From: Hyphomicrobiales bacterium
GTDB lineage: Bacteria > Pseudomonadota > Alphaproteobacteria > Rhizobiales > Rhizobiaceae
NCBI GenBank assembly: GCA_021775415.1
Contig: JAJFHV010000013.1
Coordinates: forward strand, 1 to 64,000
Direction: 5' to 3'
Length of the DNA: 64,000 bases
The translations under genes and the position numbers were made by a program. This document shows positions 15,787 through 25,166 of this stretch, piece by piece; within the stretch, counting starts at the first letter, position 1, and each line of letters begins with the position of its first letter. A model generated the notes under the pieces. It was not told where the DNA came from. It saw only the letters and a program-made list of their open reading frames with translations, and did not search any database.

Positions 15787-18354
15787 GTGAACGAAAGCAA
15801 ATCAACAAAACCAGCACGTTTCCAGCCCGACCTGTCGCTTGTCTGGAAATTTGCAATGCGTGAATTGCGTGGCGGGCTTGGTGGATTCTATATCTTTCTC
15901 GGCTGTATCGCCCTTGGAGTGGCAGCAATTTCCGGCGTCAATTCGGTAGCAGTTTCCATAACGCAGGGAATTTCCTCCGAAGGCCGCGCCATACTCGGCG
16001 GCGACTTGTCATTCTCGCTGGTGCAGCGTGGAATAGATGCCAAGCAGCGGCAGTTTTTGGAAACAAAGGGTGAAATCTCAACGCTTGTAACAATGCGCGC
16101 CATGGCCCGAATGAGTGATGGCAGCGATCAGTCGCTGATTGAACTAAAGGCCGTTGAGGCGAACTACCCGCTTTACGGCGCACTACGCGTCGATGGCGTT
16201 TCTTTCAATGGCAGCAGCATCGATGATGGTCACGCGATTGCCGATACACTGTTGCTGGACCGGTTGGGCTTGAAGTCTGGTGATGAAATAGAAATAGGTT
16301 CGGCAAAATTCACGCTTTCAGGCGCAATTACCCAGGAACCCGACCGGGCGGGTGAAGGATTGGGATTTGGACCCAAGGTTATAATTTCAATGGCCGGGCT
16401 TGAACGCAGCGGTTTGGTTCAGCCGGGTTCGCTGCTTCGTTATCATCACAAAGTGAAGCTTGATGAACCCTTGCCAGCCAATGTCGAGGCGGTTGAAACT
16501 CAGGCGAAGGAGCGGTTTCCGGAAGCCGGATGGCGCATCCGAACCCGTGAAAATGCTGCCCCCGCCCTATCGCGAAGTGTGGAGCGGTTTTCTCAATTTC
16601 TAACACTGGTGGGATTAACGGCATTGATTGTCGGCGGCGTCGGTGTTGCCAACGCCATACGGGCATTTCTGGAAACCAAACGTCCGGTAATCGCATCCTT
16701 GAAAAGCCTCGGTGCGCCGGGTGGATTTGTTTTCAATCTTTATTTGTTGCAGATCCTTATTCTGGCGAGTTTGGGTATCCTGGGTGGTTTGGCGCTGGGT
16801 GCGCTGATGCCGTATGCGGCCCGCTTTTTCCTTTCCGAACTCCTGCCGGTGTCCTCGGGCGCTTTATTTTTTCCCGCAGCACTTTTGCCTGGCGCTGTCT
16901 ACGGCGTACTGACGGCGCTTGCATTTGCGATTTGGCCCCTGGCGGTTGCCCGCAATGTTCAACCAACGGACCTGTTTCGCGCCAGCACCTACGGCAATGG
17001 TCGCGGCTGGCCAGGATTTGGTTATCTGGTCGCGCTGGCTGTAATCGTTCTGACACTCATATCTCTGGCAATTTATCTTGCTGATAACCGGTTTATCGCA
17101 TCCGTCTTTGTCGGCGCGACCGGGATTGCATTTGTTGCCCTGCGACTGGTTTCGGTGGGCATTCAAAGCATTGCCCGAAAAGCACCCTCCAGTCGGTGGC
17201 CGGAACTTCGAATGGCAATTGCCAACATTCACCGACCGGGTTCCCTGACCGCTTCCATCACCCTGTCGCTTGGATTGGGGCTGGCGCTGCTGGTAGCCCT
17301 TGCAACCATCGACGGCAATCTGCGGCGCCAGATCACCAGCAACATTCCCGAACAGGCGCCCGATTTCTTCTTTGTCGACATTCAGGATAGCGAGATCACC
17401 GCATTCAAAGATAAACTTCGCCAAATTGCGCCGCAAGGAAAGGTCATTTCCGTACCGATGTTACGGGGCCGGGTCACATCCCTTAAAGGAATTGCAGCGG
17501 AAGATTACAAACCTGAAGCAGGTGGTGAATGGGTACTGCGAGGAGATCGGGGCATTACCTATGCCTGGCGCATTCCTGAAAATTCAACTCTAAAAAGCGG
17601 GGAGTGGTGGCCTGACGGCTATGACGGCCCACCGCTGGTCTCCTTCACTGCGGAAGAGGCCGGAGAACTTGGTCTGGATGTGGGCGACGTGATTGAAGTT
17701 AATGTGCTCGGACGCACCATCCGGGCGGAGATATCCAGCCTGCGCAATGTCGAATGGGAAACACTCGGCATCAATTTTGTCATGGTGTTTTCACCCAATA
17801 CCTTTGCCGGCGCGCCCCATTCACACCTCGCAACGCTGATGTCCAACAATGAAGAGGCAAAGCCGGAGGATGGGGTTTTGCTAAAAGAGCTCGCCCGTAC
17901 CTTCCCGGCTGTGACGAGTGTGCGCATCCGCGATGCGCTGGATACCGTAAACCGGCTGGTGACCCAGCTTTCATCTGCCATCCACGCTGCAGCATCGGTG
18001 GCACTGATTGCGTCAATTCTGGTGCTTGCAGGAGCCCTTGCTGCCGGAAATCGGGAGCGGGTGCATGACGCGGTGGTTCTCAAGACCCTGGGTGCCACCC
18101 GTGGAAACCTGATGCGCATGCTGATTTATGAATATGCTCTACTTGGACTGGCTACCGCAATCTTTGCAGTCCTTGCCGGAAGCGTGGCCGCCTGGTTTGT
18201 GATCAGTTGGATCATGGATTTCAAATATGTGATGTTGCCCGGCATCGCTGCGGCGACGATTGTATCGGCTTTGATCGTCACTATTGGCCTGGGATTGGCT
18301 GGTACCTGGCGCATTCTTGGCCAAAAAGCAGCCCCGATATTGCGTGAACTTTAA
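15787..18354 (+). CDS. FtsX-like ABC transporter permease (YbbP-like)
   Basis: An 855-residue inner-membrane permease with a GTG start. It has an N-terminal helix (about 35-60), a periplasmic domain of roughly 200 residues, three helices around 265-400, two further helices near 420-460, a second periplasmic domain (about 500-710) and three C-terminal helices. The duplicated FtsX layout (ten helices overall) is typical of YbbP rather than four-helix LolC/E. It works with the ATPase just upstream. Confidence 0.92.
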   Translation: MNESKSTKPARFQPDLSLVWKFAMRELRGGLGGFYIFLGCIALGVAAISGVNSVAVSITQGISSEGRAILGGDLSFSLVQRGIDAKQRQFLETKGEISTLVTMRAMARMSDGSDQSLIELKAVEANYPLYGALRVDGVSFNGSSIDDGHAIADTLLLDRLGLKSGDEIEIGSAKFTLSGAITQEPDRAGEGLGFGPKVIISMAGLERSGLVQPGSLLRYHHKVKLDEPLPANVEAVETQAKERFPEAGWRIRTRENAAPALSRSVERFSQFLTLVGLTALIVGGVGVANAIRAFLETKRPVIASLKSLGAPGGFVFNLYLLQILILASLGILGGLALGALMPYAARFFLSELLPVSSGALFFPAALLPGAVYGVLTALAFAIWPLAVARNVQPTDLFRASTYGNGRGWPGFGYLVALAVIVLTLISLAIYLADNRFIASVFVGATGIAFVALRLVSVGIQSIARKAPSSRWPELRMAIANIHRPGSLTASITLSLGLGLALLVALATIDGNLRRQITSNIPEQAPDFFFVDIQDSEITAFKDKLRQIAPQGKVISVPMLRGRVTSLKGIAAEDYKPEAGGEWVLRGDRGITYAWRIPENSTLKSGEWWPDGYDGPPLVSFTAEEAGELGLDVGDVIEVNVLGRTIRAEISSLRNVEWETLGINFVMVFSPNTFAGAPHSHLATLMSNNEEAKPEDGVLLKELARTFPAVTSVRIRDALDTVNRLVTQLSSAIHAAASVALIASILVLAGALAAGNRERVHDAVVLKTLGATRGNLMRMLIYEYALLGLATAIFAVLAGSVAAWFVISWIMDFKYVMLPGIAAATIVSALIVTIGLGLAGTWRILGQKAAPILREL

Positions 18355-18505
18355 CGATCTTCGACGAAATTTGACCGAAATGGCCATTTTCATATGCTAG
18401 CAGGCATTATAGGGCTTGAGAATATCGTTGTGAATCCTCATATTGAGGCTAATGCGCCGCTTGCGGTGTGTCGAACTTCGTCAGAATTGACCAGGAGAGG
18501 TATTT

Positions 18506-19246
18506 ATGGCTGACAATAGGGAAAATCAGGTGCGTCAGGGCTTCGGTTCTACCACCCATCAGGGCGTTGAGTATGATGCGGGACTGCGCTCATACATGCT
18601 CGGTATTTATAATTACATGGCCTTGGCGCTGGCTGTAACCGGCGTTGCTGCCCTTGGTACTGCATATTTTGCAGCAACTAACCCAAGTGTTGCCCAGGCG
18701 CTGTATGGTAGCCCGCTTCGCTACGTCATCATGTTTGCGCCTCTGGCATTCGTCATGGTGCTGTCATTTGGCATTCAAAAATTGAGAACCGCGACGGCTC
18801 AACTGCTGTTCTGGGCATTTTCTGCCGTTATGGGTGTATCAATGTCGTGGATCTTCATGGTCTTTACCGGAAGTTCCATTGTGCAGACATTTTTCGTCAC
18901 AGCCGCTGCTTTTGGTGGATTGAGCATTTATGGCTACACCACCAAGCGTAACCTGTCGGGCATGGGTTCGTTCATGGTAATGGGCCTAATCGGCATCATC
19001 ATCGCTTCGGTCGTCAATATATTCCTTGCATCACCTGCGATGCATTTCGCCATCTCGGTGCTTGGGGTGTTGATCTTCGCTGGCCTGACCGCCTGGGATA
19101 CACAGCGGCTCAAAAACCAGTATGACATTATTGCTGGCAATGGAGAAGCAATGGCCCGTGCAACCATCATGGGCGCATTAAGCCTCTATCTCGACTTCAT
19201 CAACATGTTCATGTTCCTGCTGCAGTTTCTCGGCAACCGTGAATAA
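18506..19246 (+). CDS. Bax inhibitor-1/YccA family membrane protein
   Basis: A 246-residue protein with seven transmembrane helices and the family signature near the C-terminus (AGLTAWDTQRLKNQY), where the Asp residues line the pH-sensitive pore in structurally studied homologues. In bacteria the family includes YccA, which modulates FtsH. The gene stands alone: 150 bp separate it from the permease, and a strong terminator follows it. AGGAG lies upstream of the ATG (GACCAGGAGAGG). Confidence 0.95.
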   Translation: MADNRENQVRQGFGSTTHQGVEYDAGLRSYMLGIYNYMALALAVTGVAALGTAYFAATNPSVAQALYGSPLRYVIMFAPLAFVMVLSFGIQKLRTATAQLLFWAFSAVMGVSMSWIFMVFTGSSIVQTFFVTAAAFGGLSIYGYTTKRNLSGMGSFMVMGLIGIIIASVVNIFLASPAMHFAISVLGVLIFAGLTAWDTQRLKNQYDIIAGNGEAMARATIMGALSLYLDFINMFMFLLQFLGNRE

Positions 19247-19271
19247 GTGATGCAAATTATTTGACCCTTGA

Positions 19272-19299
19272 AACGGCGCTCCCTGGAGCGCCGTTTTGC
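19272..19299 (+). terminator. Rho-independent terminator after the Bax-inhibitor-1 gene
   Basis: A perfect 9-bp stem AACGGCGCT/AGCGCCGTT (19272-19280 and 19287-19295) with loop CCCTGG, followed by TTTGC and further T-runs. It lies 26 bases after the stop codon. Confidence 0.85.
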
Positions 19300-19320
19300 T
19301 TTTGTGGACCAGAAATACTC

Positions 19321-19893
19321 ATGGGAAATCCTCCTCTCATTCGTGAGATGTCTGAAGATGACATCAAGGCTGTCACACAAATCCAGACCCAGGCGGTGCT
19401 TGAGGGAGTTGCCAATTTCGACATCGTTCCACTCAATGAAATTCAAATGGCTGAAAAGCTTGCTGACCTGCACCGCGATCAGTTTCCGCGATACGTAGCA
19501 GAGGTAGATGGTATTGTTGCAGGCTTTGGCATGGTGGGGCCCTATCGTACACGCCCGGCCTATCGGTGGTCGGTTGAAAACTCTGTATATGTTTCTCCAC
19601 TCTATCAAGAGCACGGCATCGGCTCGGCGCTTCTTTCCAGGATTATCGAAGCGGCAACAAATCTTGGCTTTCGACAAATGGTGGCGATTATCGGAGACAC
19701 GGGAAATACCGCCTCAATTGCACTCCATCGAAAGCACGGGTTTGAGATGACCGGTACGCTTTATAATGTGGGTTTCAAGCATGGGCGATGGCTCGACACG
19801 GTAATTATGCAATTAACTCTGGGAGAGGGAGAGCAGAATCTTCCCGCAGATGGCACCTATCCGGGAACCCTGTTCAGCGGCTCCAAAAGCTGA
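19321..19893 (+). CDS. GNAT acetyltransferase, phosphinothricin-acetyltransferase-like
   Basis: A 190-residue acetyltransferase. The YVSPLYQEHGIGSALL segment has the acetyl-CoA loop (QEHGIG), and the C-terminal ALHRKHGFEMTGTLYNVGFKHGRWLDT closely follows the Pat/MnaT layout, a family that acetylates methionine sulfoximine or sulfone and phosphinothricin-like compounds. ATG 19321 was chosen because the upstream terminator would fall inside any longer frame. The final ~20 residues are not part of the fold. Its stop is 2 bp from that of the convergent DUF2794 gene. Confidence 0.88.
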   Translation: MGNPPLIREMSEDDIKAVTQIQTQAVLEGVANFDIVPLNEIQMAEKLADLHRDQFPRYVAEVDGIVAGFGMVGPYRTRPAYRWSVENSVYVSPLYQEHGIGSALLSRIIEAATNLGFRQMVAIIGDTGNTASIALHRKHGFEMTGTLYNVGFKHGRWLDTVIMQLTLGEGEQNLPADGTYPGTLFSGSKS

Positions 19894-19895
19894 CT

Positions 19896-20306
19896 TCAGA
19901 CCGAAACCAAACGAGTTTTTTTCTCGAAAATCTTCAATACATTAGCCAATTCATGGCCACGTTTGAGAATTTGACCACTGGCATTTGTCACCGACCATGC
20001 ACCCTGTCTGCGGGTTAGTTTCGGGGTTTTTTCAATCGAAAAGAGCGGCACGTCACTTGTTCGTTTAAACACCGAGAATACAGCGCGATCTTTTAGCATA
20101 TCAATGGCGTAGTCCCGCCATTCACCAGCACCGACCTTGCGGCCGTATATTTGCAACAGCATATCAAGCTCCTTGCGGTGAAAGGAGACTATCGGTGGCG
20201 ATGATGTTGGGAATGGGTTGGAAGCCGGTCCACCCGAGTGAATGGTCACTGGGGATGAATGAACTAGCTTAAATGATATTGGTTCGGATTGCTCACCCGT
20301 ATCCAT
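19896..20306 (-). CDS. DUF2794 domain-containing protein
   Basis: A 136-residue protein with the DUF2794 core: FHRKELDMLLQIYGRKVGAGEWRDY, then DRAVFSVFKR, IEKTPKLTRRQGAWSVTN and ILKRGHELANVLKIFE. The family is restricted mainly to alphaproteobacteria and has no known function. ATG 20306 was selected because the N-terminal ~48 residues of the longer frame (from 20450) have no family character; GGGG lies just upstream of this ATG. Confidence 0.88.
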   Translation of the reverse strand: MDTGEQSEPISFKLVHSSPVTIHSGGPASNPFPTSSPPIVSFHRKELDMLLQIYGRKVGAGEWRDYAIDMLKDRAVFSVFKRTSDVPLFSIEKTPKLTRRQGAWSVTNASGQILKRGHELANVLKIFEKKTRLVSV

Positions 20307-20495
20307 GGATAACCCCACTTTTGACTGCTCCAGATACCAATCATGCGGCGCAAAAATACACATTGCAAGTGGAGTGGCGCAATTGCAGGGAATTTTACGA
20401 CGCAAATGATCCGGAATCCCAAGCGGCCTTGGAAACTCACGCGCCCACATAAAAAGGGTAAATGAACACAGAATTGCCCTAATTCTGCCTAGGCT

Positions 20496-20523
20496 GTGAC
20501 TTGATTAATTAGGAATATATAAC
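20496..20523 (+). promoter_or_regulatory. Candidate promoter for the small RNA
   Basis: GTGACT at 20496-20501 and TATAAC at 20518-20523 with a 16-bp spacer, in an AT-rich stretch directly before the structured, terminator-ended region. TATAAC differs from the consensus by one base. Predicted start is about 20529-20531. Confidence 0.4.
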
Positions 20524-20528
20524 CGTTG

Positions 20529-20663
20529 CCTCAGACGGTCCGGTTCGGCGACCCCCGGTTTTCAGCCCCCCAGCCCCCGGGTTTTAGGCGAACCGGACCA
20601 TATAATCTGAGAGTGGTTCAATCCCCTAAACTTGAAAGACCGGCCCCATGCCGGTCTTTTTTT
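20529..20663 (+). ncRNA. Candidate small RNA with C-rich loop
   Basis: About 135 nt with no ORF. A perfect 11-bp stem (GGTCCGGTTCG at 20537-20547, CGAACCGGACC at 20589-20599) encloses a 41-nt loop carrying three runs of five to six C residues. A single-stranded linker follows, then a strong terminator hairpin. A plausible promoter precedes it. The layout is that of a trans-acting sRNA whose C-rich loop could contact G-rich ribosome sites; GGGG-type sites occur before several genes here. It is not the SRP RNA, 6S RNA or tmRNA by sequence. The surrounding 373-bp gap (20307-20679) contains no convincing gene. Confidence 0.55.
20635..20663 (+). terminator. Rho-independent terminator of the small RNA
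   Basis: A perfect 10-bp stem AAAGACCGGC/GCCGGTCTTT (20635-20644 and 20650-20659) with loop CCCAT and seven T residues at 20657-20663. Read on the minus strand the same stem is followed only by a weak TTT, so it may work bidirectionally for the DUF1223 gene, whose stop is at 20680. Confidence 0.85.
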
Positions 20664-20679
20664 GTTCCAACGAAAATAT

Positions 20680-21429
20680 CTACAGATCAGAGATAATTGC
20701 CGCTCCAACAATTCGACCAGGATTGCCTTCGCTATCAACGGTTTGCAACAACAGACCGCAGGATTCAAAACCCTGGCGCTTCATTTCCGAAACCGGCAAT
20801 TCCACTTTGAGGCCGCTGGTTTTCACCATGCCGAGCATTTGCAAATCACGCACCACATTGTGGTAGACGATTGTGCGACCCCTGTTTTCACCTTTTCCTA
20901 TGGCAACTTCATTTGAGTTATTAAAATAGACCAGCCACAAGGTTGCATTATCCGACGAAGAGGACGCTGGAATATCAATCGCCAGGCTGTCGCCAACTAC
21001 GGCTGCATTAATGGGAACCGTTAATCCATTACCAGACGCATTTTGCGTGTCCAGCAATGCGCGTATGTTGCTCTCTCGCGAACCAACAACATGGCTTTGG
21101 CCATTAATGATTGCCTGTGGCGTATAAATATTCCGCTCTTTCAGGGAACGGGCATAACGACGTTGCCGCTCCGTATTGGAAGCACTTGCGAACTTGTCTT
21201 TCCAGCCAAGATAATCCCAATAATCAACATGCCAACTTAGCGCCAGCACATCCCGCTCCTTGGCGAGTTTGCCTAGAATTTTGTCAGCTGGTGGGCACGA
21301 AGAGCACCCTTGGCTTGTAAACAGTTCCACCACCCCTTTGGGTTTGATGATTTCTGTCGCGGACACGGAAAGCTGTCCAAAGCCCAAAAGAACCAGTGTC
21401 AGGAGTGTGGATGTACAAATTCTTAGCAA
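20680..21429 (-). CDS. DUF1223 family secreted thioredoxin-like protein
   Basis: A 249-residue exported protein. The signal peptide (residues 1-24) is followed by a thioredoxin-like core VELFTSQGCSSCPPADKIL with a CSSC dithiol, then LSWHVDYWDYLGWKD, YTPQAIINGQ and a beta-rich second half. DUF1223 proteins are widespread in alphaproteobacteria, often beside acnA as here (127 bp). Its redox partner is unknown. The position between acnA and the ccm genes would fit periplasmic thiol chemistry, but this is inference. Confidence 0.92.
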   Translation of the reverse strand: MLRICTSTLLTLVLLGFGQLSVSATEIIKPKGVVELFTSQGCSSCPPADKILGKLAKERDVLALSWHVDYWDYLGWKDKFASASNTERQRRYARSLKERNIYTPQAIINGQSHVVGSRESNIRALLDTQNASGNGLTVPINAAVVGDSLAIDIPASSSSDNATLWLVYFNNSNEVAIGKGENRGRTIVYHNVVRDLQMLGMVKTSGLKVELPVSEMKRQGFESCGLLLQTVDSEGNPGRIVGAAIISDL

Positions 21430-21556
21430 GGATCTGCCCCAGTTTTACAAATTACGCGATTTTCGCCTACTGCATTTACTGGACCAACAGCTCAAATGCG
21501 ACTCACAATGGAGTGACATTGCATGAAAATGCATAAGCTTTTCGTGACCGCACGCG

Positions 21557-24256
21557 TTACGCAGCCCGGTTCAGGTTACGCAACACGTAATGCAAAATAC
21601 CTCCGGCACGGTAGTAATCGAGCTCATCTTCGGTATCGACCCGTACCAGCAACTCGATGGATTTTGTCGATCCGTCACCATAAGTGATATCAGCCGTAAG
21701 GGTCTGGCGTGGTTTAAGATCGGAAAGACCTGCAATCGAGACTTGTTCATCCCCCTTCATGCCCAGGCTTTCCCAGTTATCATCGCCGGTAAAGACCAAT
21801 GGCAGAACGCCCATGCCGATGAGGTTTGATCGGTGAATACGCTCAAAAGATTGCGTTACAACAGCCCGCACACCAAGCAACCGGGTACCCTTGGCAGCCC
21901 AATCGCGAGAGGAACCCGTTCCATATTCCTTGCCAGCAAAGATAATCAGCGGCACGCCTTCTTCCTTGTAGCGCATGGCGGCATCATACATGGGCATTTG
22001 GTCGCCGGATGGATAATGCTTCGAATAACCACCTTCAACATCGTCCAGCATCTGGTTCTTGATCCGGATATTGGCAAATGTACCCCGCATCATGATTTCA
22101 TGATTGCCGCGACGTGAACCATAGGAATTGAAGTCGAGCGGACGCACCTGACGGTCTGTCAGATAGCCACCAGCAGGTGTATCCGCCTTGAAGGAACCAG
22201 CCGGAGAAATGTGGTCTGTTGTGATCGAATCGGCAAAGAGGCCCAGGATGCGCGCGCTATTAATATCTTCAATCGGCTCGGGTTCCATGGTCATACCTTC
22301 AAAATATGGCGGGTTTTGAACATAAGTGGATTGCGACGACCAGGAGTAGGTTTCGCCACTTTCAATTTCAATTTCCTGCCAGCCGGCATCACCCTTGAAC
22401 GCATTCCCATAACGGGTATGGAACATGCCCACATTAATTGAAGTGCGGATCAGATCAGCAATCTCCTGTGAAGAAGGCCAGATATCCTTGAGGTAAACAT
22501 CTTTGCCATCCTGGTCTTGACCAAGCGGATCAGTATTGAGGTTTGCATGCAGCGTACCAGCAATTGCATAGGCAACAACCAATGGCGGAGATGCCAGATA
22601 ATTTGCACGGCAATCAGGGCTTACGCGACCTTCAAAGTTCCGGTTGCCGGAAAGAACGGAGCAGGCAAGCACATCATTTTCATTGACGGCGTTTGAGATT
22701 GGTTCCGGCAAAGGTCCGGAATTACCAATACATGTGGTGCAACCGTAGCCAACCAGATTGAAACCCAGCGCATCGAGATCATCCTGCAGATTGGCTTTTA
22801 CCAGATAGTCCGTCACGATCTGCGAACCTGGCGCCAGAGAGGTCTTAACCCACGGTTTTACGGTCAGGCCTTTTGTCCGGGCGTTGCGCGCCAGAAGACC
22901 GGCACCAATCATCACAGATGGGTTTGATGTATTTGTACAGGAGGTAATTGCTGCAATTACCACATCGCCATCATCAATTTTGTAGTTGGAGTTGGCGACT
23001 TCGTAGCGTTTTTCCTCGCCTTTTTTCAAAACATTGCCGGATTTAATTGCTTCGGCAGCCTTGGCAAACTCCGTATCAGCATTGGCAAGTACCACACGAT
23101 CCTGTGGCCGTTTTGGTCCGGAAATTGACGGAACAACATCTTCAAGCTTCAACGAAAGCGTGGAAGAGAACACTGGGTCCGGTGTATCATCAGCGCGCCA
23201 CATACCTTGCGCCTTCGCATAAGCTTCAACCAGCGCAACGCGGTCCGCCGTGCGGCCAGTCGATTTCAGATACTCGATGGAATCATTATCGACCGGGAAG
23301 AAACCACAGGTCGCACCGTATTCCGGTGCCATGTTGGCGATCGTCGCCTGATCTTCCAGTGAGAGACTGGAAAGGCCCGAACCATAGAATTCAACAAACT
23401 TGCCAACCACGCCTTTCTGGCGAAGCATTTCCACAACCGTCAAAACGAGATCGGTAGCCGTTGTACCTTCAGTAAGTTTTCCGGTGAGTTCGAAACCGAT
23501 GACTTCCGGTACCAGCATGGTAACCGGTTGGCCGAGCATTGCAGCTTCCGCCTCAATACCACCCACGCCCCAGCCGAGAACTGAAAGACCATTCACCATG
23601 GTTGTATGAGAGTCAGTACCAACAAGCGTATCAGGATAGGCAACGGTCTTGCCATCAATGTCTTTCGTCCAGACGGTCTGGGCGAGATTTTCCAGGTTTA
23701 CCTGGTGACAGATTCCGGTTCCGGGAGGCACAACACGGAAATTGTCAAACGCCTGCTGGCCCCATTTCAGGAAGGTATAGCGTTCACCATTGCGCTCATA
23801 TTCGCGGTCAACGTTCATGCCAAACGCTTTATCATTGGCAAAAAAATCAACCATGACGGAGTGATCGATAACGAGATCAACTGGTACTTGCGGGTTAATT
23901 GCCTTTGTGTCGCCCCCAAGGTTTGCGGTCGCGTCACGCATGGCTGCCAAATCGACTACAGCTGGAACGCCTGTGAAGTCCTGCATCAAAACGCGCGCCG
24001 GACGATAGGCAATCTCGGTTTCAGCTGATCCTTTGTTATTAATCCATTCCGCAACCGCCTTGATGTCATCAGCAGTTACAGATCGCCCGTCTTCAAAACG
24101 TAACAGATTCTCAAGCAGAACTTTAAGCGAAAACGGAAGTCGGGAAATACCTTCAAGACCGTTTTTCTCGGCTTCAGCGAGGGAATAATAGACAAATTCC
24201 TTGCCGTTCACGGTCATGGTTTGGCGGGATTTGAAACTGTCGAGAGAATTCAGCAT
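21557..24256 (-). CDS. acnA: Aconitate hydratase A
   Basis: Interconverts citrate and isocitrate in the TCA cycle. The 899 residues match the AcnA/IRP1 type. The [4Fe-4S] ligands are in ITSCTNTSNP and YGCTTCIGNSGPLP, and the swivel domain carries YGTGSSRDWAAKGTRLLGVRAV. The gene is monocistronic by spacing (127 bp to DUF1223, 295 bp upstream to the divergent ccmA). The upstream gap contains several short GC palindromes but no recognisable regulator site. Confidence 0.98.
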   Translation of the reverse strand: MLNSLDSFKSRQTMTVNGKEFVYYSLAEAEKNGLEGISRLPFSLKVLLENLLRFEDGRSVTADDIKAVAEWINNKGSAETEIAYRPARVLMQDFTGVPAVVDLAAMRDATANLGGDTKAINPQVPVDLVIDHSVMVDFFANDKAFGMNVDREYERNGERYTFLKWGQQAFDNFRVVPPGTGICHQVNLENLAQTVWTKDIDGKTVAYPDTLVGTDSHTTMVNGLSVLGWGVGGIEAEAAMLGQPVTMLVPEVIGFELTGKLTEGTTATDLVLTVVEMLRQKGVVGKFVEFYGSGLSSLSLEDQATIANMAPEYGATCGFFPVDNDSIEYLKSTGRTADRVALVEAYAKAQGMWRADDTPDPVFSSTLSLKLEDVVPSISGPKRPQDRVVLANADTEFAKAAEAIKSGNVLKKGEEKRYEVANSNYKIDDGDVVIAAITSCTNTSNPSVMIGAGLLARNARTKGLTVKPWVKTSLAPGSQIVTDYLVKANLQDDLDALGFNLVGYGCTTCIGNSGPLPEPISNAVNENDVLACSVLSGNRNFEGRVSPDCRANYLASPPLVVAYAIAGTLHANLNTDPLGQDQDGKDVYLKDIWPSSQEIADLIRTSINVGMFHTRYGNAFKGDAGWQEIEIESGETYSWSSQSTYVQNPPYFEGMTMEPEPIEDINSARILGLFADSITTDHISPAGSFKADTPAGGYLTDRQVRPLDFNSYGSRRGNHEIMMRGTFANIRIKNQMLDDVEGGYSKHYPSGDQMPMYDAAMRYKEEGVPLIIFAGKEYGTGSSRDWAAKGTRLLGVRAVVTQSFERIHRSNLIGMGVLPLVFTGDDNWESLGMKGDEQVSIAGLSDLKPRQTLTADITYGDGSTKSIELLVRVDTEDELDYYRAGGILHYVLRNLNRAA

Positions 24257-24551
24257 GATGCGTGTTCCATATGTTTATGTGTCTTGCAGGAACAGGCTTG
24301 CGCTTGGCGTTCCGGTAAATCCGGAGGAACACGCCATTGGGGGACGGGGCCCCAGCGGGTACGATCATTTCCGCGCATCAGCCTGCAGTGTTGGAACCAA
24401 ATCAGTTCGCTCTGGATCCAGCAGGAATAGGGTTTATTAACAAGCCGACCGCTGACCTGTTGCGCGCGTTATAATCAGTTTTTGGCAGAACGCAAATAGT
24501 TCCCGAATTTTCGCCTTTTCGAAAACCGGTTGAGCGGTTAAACAGCCAAAG

Positions 24552-25166
24552 ATGAAACTCACTGTCAAAAATCTCTGCGTAAACCGTGCCGGACGAAGGA
24601 TCGTTTCGGCAGTTTCATTTTCCCTGCGCGCAGGTGAAGCACTGGTGGTGACGGGACCAAACGGTTCAGGTAAATCAACGCTTTTAAGAGCTGTCGCCGG
24701 TCTGCTGCCAATCGCTGATGGAAATGCCACGCTCGAGGGATGCGAGGACGACCCGCTCCGCGAGCACTGCCACTATCTTGGTCACCAAAACGGCCTGAAA
24801 CCTGCACTCACTGCCCGGGAAAATCTTGATTTCTGGCAGCATTTTTTGGGTTCTCCCGATAGCTCCGCCAAAGAAGCATTCGAGCAACTGGACCTCTCCC
24901 ACGCACTGGATTTACCCGTTGGTTATTTGTCAGCCGGTCAACAACGCCGGGTCGCCATCGCACGACTATTGATGACAAAGAAAGCCATCTGGATTGTTGA
25001 TGAACCAACCACCGGGCTCGACAAGGCTTCCGCAAAGCTCTTCACCGGCATCGCAAAATCATATTGTGCGTCCGGCGGCATTTTGATTGCCGCAACCCAT
25101 TTGCCGCTCGGCATCGGTAAAACAAAATCCCTGGAGTTAGCTCCCCACAAAGGAGTACCGGCATAA
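24552..25166 (+). CDS. ccmA: Heme exporter ATP-binding protein CcmA
   Basis: The ATPase of the CcmABCD complex, which releases holo-CcmE during cytochrome c maturation. The 204 residues contain Walker A GPNGSGKST, an LSAGQQRRVAIARLL signature and Walker B IWIVDEPTTGLD; the H-loop AATH is present. The stop codon overlaps the start of ccmB. A TATAAT at 24470-24475 upstream is a possible -10 element, without a clear -35. Confidence 0.95.
   Translation: MKLTVKNLCVNRAGRRIVSAVSFSLRAGEALVVTGPNGSGKSTLLRAVAGLLPIADGNATLEGCEDDPLREHCHYLGHQNGLKPALTARENLDFWQHFLGSPDSSAKEAFEQLDLSHALDLPVGYLSAGQQRRVAIARLLMTKKAIWIVDEPTTGLDKASAKLFTGIAKSYCASGGILIAATHLPLGIGKTKSLELAPHKGVPA

Noticed and set aside
20610-20625. GGTTCAATCC, like a tRNA T-arm
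   Set aside because: Only two of the five stem pairs form, there is no acceptor or anticodon arm, and the sequence is in the linker of the small-RNA candidate.
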